Assembly: GCF_004217185.1 (NCBI RefSeq)
Contig: NZ_SHKL01000001.1
Coordinates: forward strand, 5,206,001 to 5,270,000
Direction of reading: 5' to 3'
Length of the DNA stretch: 64,000 bases
Source: Pseudonocardia sediminis
GTDB taxonomy: Bacteria; Actinomycetota; Actinomycetes; Mycobacteriales; Pseudonocardiaceae
Part shown: piece by piece, positions 48,992 through 58,926 of the stretch
How positions within the stretch are numbered: the first letter of the stretch is position 1
How the letters are laid out: each line of letters begins with the position of its first letter
Notes under the pieces: model-generated
Seen by the model: only the letters and a program-made list of their open reading frames with translations
Databases searched by the model: none
What the model was told of the DNA's origin: nothing
Translations under genes and position numbers: made by a program

Positions 48992-49980
48992 CAGCTCTCA
49001 CTTCCTGCGGTCGCGAGTGCGTCGACGCCGCCGACGATCTCGCTGATCTCCTGGGTGATCTGGGCCTGACGTGCCTGGTTGGCTTCCAGGGTCAGGGTAC
49101 GGATCAATTCGTTCGCGTTGTCCGTCGCGGCCTTCATGGCCCGCTGACGGTTCGCCGACTCCGAGGCCGCCGACTCCAGCAGCGCGGCGTAGAGCCGGGC
49201 TCCGATGTACTTCGGCAGCAGGGCGTCGAACAGCGTGTCCGGGTCCGGCTCGAACTCGTAGAGCGACTGCAGCTGACCCGGCTCCTTGGAGCGCGAGGAC
49301 GTGCCGTCCTGCTCCTCCTCGGCCTCGGCGTCCGCGACCGCCGCCGAGACCCCGCCGGAGTACTCGACCTCCAGCGGCGCCATCCGTCGTGCCTGCGGAG
49401 TCTGCGTGATCATGTTCTTGAAGCTGGTGTAGACGAGGTGCAGCTCGTCGACGCCGCGCACGCCGTCGTGGTCGTCGGTGTCGTCGACACCGGCCATGAA
49501 CGACGCGACGAGCGTGCGGGCCGCCTCGGCCGCGTGCTCGTAGGTCGGCTGCTCGGAGAACCCGGTCCACGACTGCTCGACCTCGCGCTTGCGGAAGCGG
49601 TAGTAGCTCACTCCCTTGCGCCCGATCACGTAGAGGACCGGCTCCTTGCCCTGCTCGCGCAGGAGCTCCTGGAGCCGCTCGGCCTCCTTGAGCACGTTCG
49701 CGTTGTAGCCGCCGCACTGGCCGCGGTCACTGGTCACGACCAGCACCGCGGCCCGCTTGGGCTCCTCGCGCTCCACCAGCAGCGGGTGGTCCAGCGCCGA
49801 GTTGGACGCGAGCTCGGAGAGCGTGCGCGTCATCTCCTCGGCGTAGGGCCGCGCCTCGTCCACCCGGGCCCGGGCCTTCGCGATCCGTGAGGTCGCGATC
49901 AGCTCCTGGGACCGGGTGATCTTCTTGATGGACTGCGTCGACTTGATCCGCCGCCGCAGCACCCGGATCTGTGCCGCCAT
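48991..49980 (-). CDS. atpG: F1Fo ATP synthase subunit gamma with acidic insertion
   Basis: 329 residues, longer than the usual ~290-305. Terminal coiled coil: AQIRVLRRRIKSTQSIKKITRSQELIATSRIAKARARV at the start and ESAASESANRQRAMKAATDNANELIRTLTLEANQARQAQITQEI at the end. Rossmann core VTSDRGQCGGYNANVLKEAERL. Between the core strand LEVEYSGGVSAAV and YEFEPDPDTLFDALLP is an acidic/Ser-rich insertion of ~25 residues (about 205-230). Mycobacteria carry a smaller insertion in this subunit that suppresses hydrolysis. Confidence 0.96.
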   Translation of the reverse strand: MAAQIRVLRRRIKSTQSIKKITRSQELIATSRIAKARARVDEARPYAEEMTRTLSELASNSALDHPLLVEREEPKRAAVLVVTSDRGQCGGYNANVLKEAERLQELLREQGKEPVLYVIGRKGVSYYRFRKREVEQSWTGFSEQPTYEHAAEAARTLVASFMAGVDDTDDHDGVRGVDELHLVYTSFKNMITQTPQARRMAPLEVEYSGGVSAAVADAEAEEEQDGTSSRSKEPGQLQSLYEFEPDPDTLFDALLPKYIGARLYAALLESAASESANRQRAMKAATDNANELIRTLTLEANQARQAQITQEISEIVGGVDALATAGSES

Positions 49981-49992
49981 ATCGCGCCGTCC

Positions 49993-51678
<1,686 letters not shown>

Positions 51679-51716
51679 GGCTGCGTCGTTCCTTCTCTCG
51701 AACGGGGGTCTGGTGG

Positions 51717-52547
51717 TCAGCTGGGCAGGGATCGGCGAGCGGCGGCCAGCTTGCCCGCGACGCTGCCGTCGATGACCTCACCGCCGACCTGGACGACCAG
51801 TCCGCCCAGGAGGCTCGGGTCGAGCTCGATCTGCAGGGAGATCGTGCGGCCGTAGATGCGGGCCAGGGTGTCGGCGAGCGTCGACTCCTGCTGTTCGGAC
51901 AGCGCGACGGGCGTGCGGACCCTGGCCACCGACCGCCCGCGGCGGGCGGCGGCCAGATCGGCCAGCTCCTCCGCGGCGACGTCCAGGTGCCGTCCGCGCG
52001 GCAGGCGCAGCGTCTCGTTGAGCAGCGTCGAGGTCACCGGGGCCGCCTGGTTGCCGAGCACCCGGTCCAGCAGACCGATCCGGCCCTCGGCCGGCTCCGT
52101 GGTGTCGGCCAGCAGCCCCGCGAGCTCCGGCTGCTGGTCCAGGATGCGGCCGAAGCGGAACAGCTGGTCCTCGACGTCGTCGAGGGAGCCGTCCTTGTCG
52201 GCCACCGAGAGGGTGGCCTGCCGGGCCAGCGACTCGGCCGCGTCGACCAGGTTGATCGACGCGGACCACCGCGCCGTCACGAGACCGCGGACCAGGTCCA
52301 TCGTCGGGGCCGAGAGCTGCCCGCCGAGCACCCGCTCGACGAGCTGGACCCGCGACTCCTCCGGGGAGGAGTCGTCCGCCAGGACCCGGCGCAGCTCCCG
52401 CTCACCGGCGAGCAGCCGGGTGACCGAGAACAGCTCTCCCGCCGTCGTCGACAGCTCCTCGGCCGAGGTGCGGTCGACGTAGGAGTCCAGCTGCTCGACC
52501 AGGGTCGCCAGGGACTTGCGGCTCGACGGCTGCAGGACGGCCACCAT
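51717..52547 (-). CDS. atpH: F1Fo ATP synthase subunit delta
   Basis: 276 residues, about 90 longer than the E. coli subunit at its N-terminus and typical of actinobacteria, where an extra helical stretch is present. AVLQPSSRKSLATLVEQLDSYVDRTSAEELSTTAGELFSVTRLLAGERELRRVLADDSSP and the C-terminal GRTISLQIELDPSLLGGLVVQVGGEVIDGSVAGKLAAARRSL, the hallmark delta/OSCP end. ATG 52547 overlaps the atpF stop as TGATG. Unlike mycobacteria, it is not fused to a second b-type subunit. Confidence 0.95.
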   Translation of the reverse strand: MVAVLQPSSRKSLATLVEQLDSYVDRTSAEELSTTAGELFSVTRLLAGERELRRVLADDSSPEESRVQLVERVLGGQLSAPTMDLVRGLVTARWSASINLVDAAESLARQATLSVADKDGSLDDVEDQLFRFGRILDQQPELAGLLADTTEPAEGRIGLLDRVLGNQAAPVTSTLLNETLRLPRGRHLDVAAEELADLAAARRGRSVARVRTPVALSEQQESTLADTLARIYGRTISLQIELDPSLLGGLVVQVGGEVIDGSVAGKLAAARRSLPS

Positions 52548-53092
52548 CAGCTCGCTCCGGTCCGCTGGCCGGTCATCCCGCCGAGCTCACCCAGGAACGA
52601 GTCGATCGTGGCCGAACGACGCGAGTCGTCGGCCAGCGAGTCACCCAGCAGGCGTTCGGCCAGCTGGACCGACAGCCCGCCGACCTCGCCACGGAGGTTG
52701 CGCTCGGCCTGCTCGCGGGCAGCAGCGATCTGCTCCTCGCCACGGGCCTTGATCCGCGCGACCTCCTGCTCGGCCTCTTCCCGCAGCTCGGTCTTGATCT
52801 GCTGGCCCTCGGCACGGGCGTCGTCGCGGATGCGCGCCGCCTCGGCCCGCAGGCCCGCCAGCTGCTCCTCGTACTGCTTCTTGAGCTGGTCGGCCTGTTC
52901 CTGCGTCTCCTGCGCGCGCTTGAGGCCGCCCTCGATCGCGTCCGTGCGCTCCTCGTACATCGCCTCGAAGCGCGGGACCGCGAACTTCCAGAGCACGAAG
53001 AGCAGGATCGCGAACGCCACGACGCCGAGGACGAGCTCGTCGACGTGCGGGAGAATCGGCAGTGGTTCCTCGGCGGCGAGAATCAAATCCAC
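52547..53092 (-). CDS. atpF: F1Fo ATP synthase subunit b
   Basis: 181 residues. One N-terminal TM (ELVLGVVAFAILLFVLWKFAVPRF) followed by a long right-handed coiled-coil stalk (RTDAIEGGLKRAQETQEQADQLKKQYEEQLAGLRAEAARIRDDARAEGQQ...) and a C-terminal delta-binding end. ATG 53092. Confidence 0.97.
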   Translation of the reverse strand: MDLILAAEEPLPILPHVDELVLGVVAFAILLFVLWKFAVPRFEAMYEERTDAIEGGLKRAQETQEQADQLKKQYEEQLAGLRAEAARIRDDARAEGQQIKTELREEAEQEVARIKARGEEQIAAAREQAERNLRGEVGGLSVQLAERLLGDSLADDSRRSATIDSFLGELGGMTGQRTGAS

Positions 53093-53144
53093 CGTGTGTC
53101 CTTCCCAGAAGTGGCCGCCCGTGACGGGACCGGCATGGAGATGC

Positions 53145-53384
53145 TCAGCCGCCCTGGGCGATGAAGAACAGGACCAGGCCGATCAGCATGACGAGCTCGG
53201 CGAGAACGAACGTCGTCCAGCCGATACCCATGAGCTGGCCACGGGCCTCCGGCTGACGGGCGGTGCCGCTGATGACGGCGGACCAGATCAGGCCCACGCC
53301 GATGCCGGCGCCGATGGCGCTGGCGCCGAAGCCGATGGCCGCGAGGCCCGGGTTGATGTTGGCGGCCTCCTGGGCCAGAACCAT
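53145..53384 (-). CDS. atpE: F1Fo ATP synthase subunit c
   Basis: 79 residues. Two TM helices: the first has the glycine-rich packing motif IGAGIGVG, and the second has TTFVLAELVMLIGLVLFFI with the H+-binding Glu63. This is the proton-carrying Glu equivalent to Glu61 of mycobacterial AtpE, the diarylquinoline target. ATG 53384, followed by 52 bp to atpF and preceded by 109 bp to atpB. The frame upstream to 53519 is open but is leader, not protein. Confidence 0.97.
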   Translation of the reverse strand: MVLAQEAANINPGLAAIGFGASAIGAGIGVGLIWSAVISGTARQPEARGQLMGIGWTTFVLAELVMLIGLVLFFIAQGG

Positions 53385-53493
53385 TGCGCTCACTTCAGGT
53401 TTCCTTCCGTCGGGTCCGCGGGAAGCGGGGTCGTTCGGTGAATCGTGCCGGGGAGTACCGGCGGATCGGATCGGCGCCGGGTGGCGCCGGGGT

Positions 53494-54267
53494 CTAGTGG
53501 TCCTCCGAGATCGCCGCACCGATGAACACGGCGGCGAGCAGGGCGAAGACGTAGGCCTGGATGACCTGGACGAGCGCCTCCAGGAACGTGAACGCGATGC
53601 CGGCGACGAACGCGAACGGTCCGGCGATCACCAGTGCCCCACCGGCGGTGATCAGGAACGCCGAGGCCACCGCGGTCAGCGCGATGATGAGGTGCCCGGC
53701 GAACATGGCCGCGAACACACGCAGGGCCAGCGAGAGCGGCTGGACCACGAACTTCTGCAGCAGCTCGATCACGATGATCAGCGGCGCGATGAAGACCGGG
53801 ACGCCCGGCGGCAGTGCGGCGTGCTTGATGTAGCCCGCGAAGCCGTGCTTCTTGAACCCGGCGTAGTGGTAGAAGACGTAGACGAACAGCGCCAGCGACA
53901 GCGGGAAGCCGATCCGCGACAGCGTCGGGAACTGGATCACCGGCACGATCGCGAACAGGTTGTTCACCAGGATGAAGCTGAACAGGCCCAGGATCAGCGG
54001 GATGAACCTCTTGAAGTCCTGCGAGCCGATCTGGTCGCGCGCCATCGTGTTGCGCGGGATGTCGTAGAAGGACTCCAGTGCGAACTGGCCCTTGCTCGGT
54101 ACCAGCGACAGCTTGCGTGTGCCGAGCGTGAACACCGCAACGATGATCACCAGCGAGAGCACGGCCAGCACCATCGGCTTGGTGACCGAGCCGAAGATCG
54201 GCGGGTACTCGAAAAGGCTCGCGCCGGGAGGCGTGAACTCTTCGGCCGCCAGTACTAACGTGCCCAA
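53494..54267 (-). CDS. atpB: F1Fo ATP synthase subunit a
   Basis: 257 residues. Proton channel: VTKPMVLAVLSLVIIVAVFTLG (TM), LFSFILVNNLFAIVP, and the essential Arg helix PLSLALRVFAAMFAGHLIIALTA, ending FLEALVQVIQAYVFALLAAVFIGAAISEDH. The start is TTG at 54267 with GGAAGGA six nt upstream; no ATG or GTG fits. First gene of the atp operon proper. Confidence 0.95.
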   Translation of the reverse strand: MGTLVLAAEEFTPPGASLFEYPPIFGSVTKPMVLAVLSLVIIVAVFTLGTRKLSLVPSKGQFALESFYDIPRNTMARDQIGSQDFKRFIPLILGLFSFILVNNLFAIVPVIQFPTLSRIGFPLSLALFVYVFYHYAGFKKHGFAGYIKHAALPPGVPVFIAPLIIVIELLQKFVVQPLSLALRVFAAMFAGHLIIALTAVASAFLITAGGALVIAGPFAFVAGIAFTFLEALVQVIQAYVFALLAAVFIGAAISEDH

Positions 54268-54613
54268 TGGGGGTCCTTCCGGTGCTCCCGTCCCGTGGTC
54301 GTACGGAACGGAGGATCGCCTGCAAGGTGCCTCGTGACGCGATGTCTCCGGATGCCCGGACGTCAGAGCCGGGAGTCACCCACATCGCCGATGCCGGGAT
54401 GCTATCAGCCGTTCTTCTACGCCGTGTCGTGGGCTGGCACGCGACTCACCAGCACCTTCGCGCCTTGCAACGATCTTGGCGACCCGCCGGGAGCCGTCCG
54501 GGTAATCCGGAGGTAATACCGGTGGAACTCCCCGCGAACCGTCTCCACGGGCCGTGACGAAGGCGTCTCCCAGGGCTTCGGAGAACCTGACAAAACGGTC
54601 AGGGAGCAGCAGG
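54268..54613. other. atpI-atpB intergenic region, probable atp operon promoter
   Basis: 346 bp without a gene. It is slightly less GC-rich than its surroundings. On the minus strand, TGATAGCAT (extended -10-like) occurs near 54399-54407, and a small CCTGAC-loop-GTCAGG hairpin with a T-run in the loop lies at 54586-54603, just past the atpI stop, compatible with termination or attenuation. Confidence 0.4.
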
Positions 54614-55063
54614 TCAGGCGCTCGGCGAGGCCGGATCCGACCCGATCAGGATCTTGATCTTGTGTCCGGCCCACGCCTCGGCCGCCGTCGTCGCGACGAA
54701 CACGACGAGCAGGGTCACGGCCAGTGACATGCGGTGCAGGCCGCTGTCGTTCCCCAGGGTGAACAGGACGATCAGGAGGATGATGGCCTTCGTGGCCAGT
54801 CCGACGAATGAGGCCAGCATCACAGCGGCCGGGTCCAGTTCCGTCGTGCGGAGCATCAGCACCGGGGTGAGGAGTGCGGACCCGGTCGCGACGACGCCGG
54901 CGAACGCGGCCCCGTAGACACCCGGCGTCCCCATCACGACCGCGGCCACCGCGACGCAGACCAACGACGTCGCGACCCCGACGAGGGCGGCACCCCGCGC
55001 CATCGAACCGGAGAGCCGGCGGATCACCTGGGCCTGGCCGACCGCGGGACCGTCGTAGTCCAC
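54614..55063 (-). CDS. AtpI-like ATP synthase assembly membrane protein
   Basis: 149 residues. Four TM segments: ALVGVATSLVCVAVAAVVMGTPG, FAGVVATGSALLTPVLMLRT, AVMLASFVGLATKAIILLIVLFTLG and LAVTLLVVFVATTAAEAWAGHKI. Its place immediately upstream of atpB and its size match the poorly conserved AtpI/uncI proteins. The start is uncertain: GTG 55063 with GGGGG 3 nt upstream is used. Start-proximal residues have no hydrophobic signal. Confidence 0.75.
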   Translation of the reverse strand: MDYDGPAVGQAQVIRRLSGSMARGAALVGVATSLVCVAVAAVVMGTPGVYGAAFAGVVATGSALLTPVLMLRTTELDPAAVMLASFVGLATKAIILLIVLFTLGNDSGLHRMSLAVTLLVVFVATTAAEAWAGHKIKILIGSDPASPSA

Positions 55064-55161
55064 GGTCCCCCAACGATCCCAACGCCACACGGTCGATCCC
55101 TCCGTCCACGGTGCCGGGAGGGTCCTCCCCGCCCGGACGTCATGGTAGTCGGGCCCCGGTG

Positions 55162-56376
55162 TCAGCCCCGCGGAGCCGGAGGGACGGCCGGTCCGCCCCG
55201 GGCCCGCGACCGCGCCCGGTACGGCACGGCGGAGGCGACGACCGCGACGACGAGCCCGCCGAGGATCGCCCCGAGGACCACCGCGATGTCGTCGACGAGT
55301 GCGAGCGCCACACCGCCGAAGGCCAGCACCGCGACCCACAGGTAGACCAGGAGCACCGCGCGGCGGTGGCTGTGCCCGACCTCGAGCAGGCGGTGGTGCA
55401 GGTGCATCTTGTCCGGGCTGAACGGGCTGGTCCCGGCCCGGGTCCGGCGTACGACGGCGAGCAGCAGGTCCAGCAGCGGGATGAACACGATGCAGGCCAG
55501 CACGATCAGGGGCGTCAGCAGCGCGAGGAAGTCGGTCGGGCCGACGCCGATCACGATCCGGTTCGAGGCACTGCTCGTGGCCGCCGCGAGCATCACCCCG
55601 ACCAGCATGGACCCGGTGTCGCCCATGAAGATCCGGGCCGGGTTGAAGTTGTGCGGCAGGAACCCCAGGCACGCCCCGGCCAGCAGGACCGCGATCAGCG
55701 CGGGGACGTAGGTGGACGGGTCGTTGCCGTTCTCCTGGATCAGCCCGACGCAGAACACCGCCGTCGCGAGCGCGGTGATCATGCCGATACCCGCGGCCAG
55801 GCCGTCCAGCCCGTCGACGAAGTTGATGGCGTTGACCAGGGCCACGGTCAGCAGCGCGGTGAGCAGCACGCCCTGGGACTGCCCGAGCAGCAGGTAGGAG
55901 CCGGAGATGCCGGTCCCCCCGCCGCCCCAGGGGATCCAGAACACCGACATCTGCAGGCCGAACAGCACCAGCAGCCCGCCCGCGGTGACCTGGGCGGCGA
56001 ACTTGGTGACGGCGTCGAGGTCGTAGCGGTCGTCGAGCAGGCCGACCCCGACCAGCAGCGCGACGGCCAGCAGGACACCGAGGACGTCGGTGCTGCCCTC
56101 GAAGAAGGCCAGCCGCAGGGCCGGGAGCTGGGCGGCGAGCCCGATCCCGGCGAGCACGCCGCCGAACATCGCCAGCCCGCCCCAGCGCGGGGTCGGGGTG
56201 ACGTGCACGTCGCGGCCGCGCGGCCAGGCGACCGCTCCGGCCTTGAGCGCGAGCATCCGCACCGGGCCGGTCAGCAGCAGCGTCACCACCGCGGCGCAGA
56301 GCCCGACCAGCAGGTACTCCCGGATCGGGAGCCCGTAGCCGAACGAGCTCTGCTCCTGCGCGAGGTACGACACCAC
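55162..56376 (-). CDS. wecA: undecaprenyl/decaprenyl-phosphate GlcNAc-1-phosphate transferase
   Basis: 404 residues, eleven TM helices. First step of arabinogalactan linkage-unit or teichoic-type glycan synthesis. DVHVTPTPRWGGLAMFGGVL, LLDDRYDLDAVTKFAAQ (Asp-Asp metal site), NAINFVDGLDGLAAGIGMI, FNPARIFMGDTGSMLVG, and HRRLLEVGHSHRRAVLLVY near the C-terminus: the complete MraY/WecA signature set. GTG 56376. The same gene neighbours the ATP synthase operon in mycobacteria (rfe). Confidence 0.95.
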   Translation of the reverse strand: MVSYLAQEQSSFGYGLPIREYLLVGLCAAVVTLLLTGPVRMLALKAGAVAWPRGRDVHVTPTPRWGGLAMFGGVLAGIGLAAQLPALRLAFFEGSTDVLGVLLAVALLVGVGLLDDRYDLDAVTKFAAQVTAGGLLVLFGLQMSVFWIPWGGGGTGISGSYLLLGQSQGVLLTALLTVALVNAINFVDGLDGLAAGIGMITALATAVFCVGLIQENGNDPSTYVPALIAVLLAGACLGFLPHNFNPARIFMGDTGSMLVGVMLAAATSSASNRIVIGVGPTDFLALLTPLIVLACIVFIPLLDLLLAVVRRTRAGTSPFSPDKMHLHHRLLEVGHSHRRAVLLVYLWVAVLAFGGVALALVDDIAVVLGAILGGLVVAVVASAVPYRARSRARGGPAVPPAPRG

Positions 56377-56417
56377 GTTCGTGACCGGCCCCGGTGTGCT
56401 CGTCGTCGTCGGCCCGG

Positions 56418-57701
56418 TCAGCCGCGCGGGTAGGCGGGCGAGCGCCCGACGAGCGTCGCGACCTCGTCGCGCACGGCGTCGAGCTCGCGGTCACCGGCCG
56501 GGGTGTCGTGCTCGGCCTTGACCGCGCGGGCCAGCAGCGACCCGATCGCGGCCATGTCCGGCTCGGTCATCCCCTGCGTGGTGACACTCGGCGAGCCGAC
56601 GCGCAGGCCCGAGGGCTTCATCGGCGGCGCCGGGTCGTAGGGGATGGCGTTCTTGTTGAGCGTGATGTTCGCGCGGTCGCAGCGGGTCTCGGCGTCCGAA
56701 CCGGTCACGCCGATCGGGCGGAGGTCGATCAGCGACAGGTGGGTGTCGGTGCCGCCGGAGACGGCACGCATGCCCTCGGCCTCGAGGCTCTTGGCCAGTG
56801 CCTGCGCGTTCGCGATCACCTGACGGGCGTAGGCCTGGTACTCCGGCTGCGCCGCCTCGCGCATGGCCACGGCCTTGGCCGCGACGGCGTGCATCAGCGG
56901 GCCGCCCTGGGAGAACGGGAACACCGCCTTGTCGATGGCCTTGGCGTGCTCGGCCCGGCACAGCACCATGCCGCCGCGCGGCCCGCGCAGCACCTTGTGC
57001 GTGGTGGCGGTGACGACGTCGGCGTAGGGCACCGGCGACGGGATCGCCTTGCCGGCGACGAGGCCGATGAAGTGCGCGGCGTCGACCATCAGCTTCGCGC
57101 CGACCTCGTCGGCGATCTCACGGAAGATCTTGAAGTCGATCGTGCGCGGGTACGCGGTCGCACCGGCGATGATGATCTTCGGCTTGTGCTCGTGGGCCAG
57201 GCTGCGCACCTGGTCGTAGTCGATCAGCTCGGTGTCCTCGCGGACGAGGTAGGACACGGCGTTGAACCACAGGCCGGAGAAGTTGACCTTGCTGCCGTGG
57301 GTGAGGTGGCCGCCCTGCTTGAGGTCCATGGCCAGCACGGTGTCGCCGGGCTTGGCGAACGCGGCGTAGGCGGCGAGGTTGGCGCTGGCGCCGGAGTGCG
57401 GCTGCAGGTTGACGTGCTCTGCGCCGAACAGCTCCTTGGTCCGCGCGTTGCCGATCTCCTCGGCCTGGTCCACGACGCCGCAACCACCGTAGTAGCGACG
57501 ACCGGGGTACCCCTCGGCGTACTTGTTCGACAGCGTCGACCCGAGCGCGGCCAGGACGGCCGGGCTCGTCAGGTTCTCGCTGGCGATCAGCTGCAGTCCC
57601 CCGCGCAGGCGGTCGAGCTCGTCCAGTACGACCCCGGCGATCTCGGGATCCTGCGACTGCAGCGCGGTGAAATCCGGGCCCCAAAAGGTCTGCTCACTCA
57701 C
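56418..57701 (-). CDS. glyA: serine hydroxymethyltransferase
   Basis: 427 residues. PLP enzyme converting serine and tetrahydrofolate to glycine and methylene-THF. GGLQLIASENLTSPAVLAALGSTLSNKYAEGYPGRRYYGGC, GASANLAAYAAFAKPGDTVLAMDL, MVDAAHFIGLVAG and Lys236 in VTATTHKVLRGPRGGMV. GTG 57701: TAACGT (57715-57710) lies 8 nt upstream, leaderless. Inserted between wecA and the DUF559 gene; its distance from wecA is 41 bp. Confidence 0.97.
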   Translation of the reverse strand: MSEQTFWGPDFTALQSQDPEIAGVVLDELDRLRGGLQLIASENLTSPAVLAALGSTLSNKYAEGYPGRRYYGGCGVVDQAEEIGNARTKELFGAEHVNLQPHSGASANLAAYAAFAKPGDTVLAMDLKQGGHLTHGSKVNFSGLWFNAVSYLVREDTELIDYDQVRSLAHEHKPKIIIAGATAYPRTIDFKIFREIADEVGAKLMVDAAHFIGLVAGKAIPSPVPYADVVTATTHKVLRGPRGGMVLCRAEHAKAIDKAVFPFSQGGPLMHAVAAKAVAMREAAQPEYQAYARQVIANAQALAKSLEAEGMRAVSGGTDTHLSLIDLRPIGVTGSDAETRCDRANITLNKNAIPYDPAPPMKPSGLRVGSPSVTTQGMTEPDMAAIGSLLARAVKAEHDTPAGDRELDAVRDEVATLVGRSPAYPRG

Positions 57702-57766
57702 GCCCGTACACGTTACCCGCACGACACCGACCCGCCGGTCCGGGCCGCACAGGGTCACACCTCACA

Positions 57767-57824
57767 CCGAGCGGGGCGCCAGGGCTGTTCGATCTTGCCG
57801 CGGGAGCCCTCACGCCCCGCTCGG
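57767..57824. repeat. hairpin element copy 1, at the 3' end of the DUF559 gene
   Basis: CCGAGCGGGGCG (57767-57778) pairs perfectly with CGCCCCGCTCGG (57813-57824). Inside is a conserved interior GGGCTGTTCGATC...CGGGAGCC, which has its own GGCT/AGCC stem. It overlaps the last codons and stop of the DUF559 gene. The same element, about 80% identical, lies at 58838-58893. Confidence 0.8.
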
Positions 57825-58766
57825 CGCGTTCGTCAGCAGTCCGGCGCGCGCGGCACGCAGGTCTCGGACGACGGCGACCGTTCGGGCCGGGGTGCGGGTC
57901 AGGTCCGGTCGCAGCAGGCGGAGCGTGTGCCATCCGAGCCCGGCGGTGCGCAGGTCGCGTGCGCGGTCGAGCGCGTCGTCGTGCTCCTCGCCGTCGTACT
58001 CGATGGCGAGCTCGGCCTCCGGGTAGGCGAGGTCGAACCGGACGTCGACGCCGGCACGGTCGTCCTGAATGCGGTACTGCACCTCCGGTACCGGCAGGCC
58101 GGCCAGGACGAGCAGGAGCCGCAGCCGGGTCCCGGGTGGCGACTCCGCCCGCGGGTCGGCGAGCTCCACCACTCGGTCCAGCCGCCGGACCCCCCGGGCA
58201 CCCGGGGTTGCGACACGCCGGCGGAGCAGTGCCGCCGGGTCGAAGCCGGGTGAGAGCGACAGCGTCCTCGACCGCCGGACCGCCTCCGGCCCGTGCACCG
58301 GACCGGGGACGAACGTGGGCCGCCGACGTCGCGCGGCGGCCAGGGCGTCGACCGCCACGACGGCCTCCACCAGGTCGAGCCGGCGGGCGAGGTCCCACGC
58401 GGTGCGCTCCGGCGACGTCGTCATCACACCGTCGACGGCTCCGACGTCGGCCGCGGAGACCGCACCCCGGCGGACACACAGCCCGGAGCGTCCGTTCACG
58501 TGACCGGCGGCCAGGATCTCGGCCGGTGCGGACCACGGGCCGCACGACGCACCGAGCAGTTCCGCCGCCGAGTACCCCGCGAGCACGCCGCCCGACGCCG
58601 CGGCCAGCAGGTACGCGGCCCGGTCCCACACCGCACACGTGAGCGTCACCGACGCGTCGACGTAGACGTCCTCGAACAACCGGCGATATCGGGGACCGCG
58701 CAGCACACCGCGGGTCACCCGCCCGGACGCGATCGCCTCGGATCCACGGAACGGTTCCAGCCCCAT
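57810..58766 (-). CDS. DUF559 (Vsr/endonuclease-like) protein with AbiEi-like N-terminal half
   Basis: 318 residues. The N-terminal ~190 residues resemble the winged-helix and linker of AbiEi-type antitoxin/regulator proteins common in actinobacteria (ASGRVTRGVLRGPRYRRLFEDVYVDA..., AGYSAAELLG, TSPERTAWDLARRLDLVEAVVAVDAL). The C-terminal third is a PD-(D/E)XK-like nuclease: VDVRFDLAYPEAELAIEYDGEEHDDALDRARDLRTAGLGWHTLRLLRPDL, with catalytic Asp, Glu and Asp-Gly-x-x-His positions (about 245-262). ATG 58766. It interrupts an otherwise conserved syntenic block and is flanked on both sides by copies of one hairpin element, suggesting a transferable unit. Activity unproven. Confidence 0.8.
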   Translation of the reverse strand: MGLEPFRGSEAIASGRVTRGVLRGPRYRRLFEDVYVDASVTLTCAVWDRAAYLLAAASGGVLAGYSAAELLGASCGPWSAPAEILAAGHVNGRSGLCVRRGAVSAADVGAVDGVMTTSPERTAWDLARRLDLVEAVVAVDALAAARRRRPTFVPGPVHGPEAVRRSRTLSLSPGFDPAALLRRRVATPGARGVRRLDRVVELADPRAESPPGTRLRLLLVLAGLPVPEVQYRIQDDRAGVDVRFDLAYPEAELAIEYDGEEHDDALDRARDLRTAGLGWHTLRLLRPDLTRTPARTVAVVRDLRAARAGLLTNAPSGA

Positions 58767-58837
58767 ACAGGCAGCGTGCCGTCCAGCTCGCCGTCCCGGG
58801 CCCGATCCGCCGGGTCGGTCACCATCGCGAACGTCGG

Positions 58838-58893
58838 CGAGCGGGGCGTCAGGGCTGTTCGATCATGTTTCGGGAGCCGTGACACCCCGCTCG
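58838..58893. repeat. hairpin element copy 2, upstream of the DUF559 gene
   Basis: CGAGCGGGGCGTCA (58838-58851) pairs with TGACACCCCGCTCG (58880-58893), one G-T position, enclosing GGGCTGTTCGATCATG...CGGGAGCC as in copy 1. Sits between the DUF559 start and the sua5 3' end. Confidence 0.8.
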
Positions 58894-58926
58894 GTGCAGG
58901 ACCGGGCCGCTCGACGTGGGGTCGGG

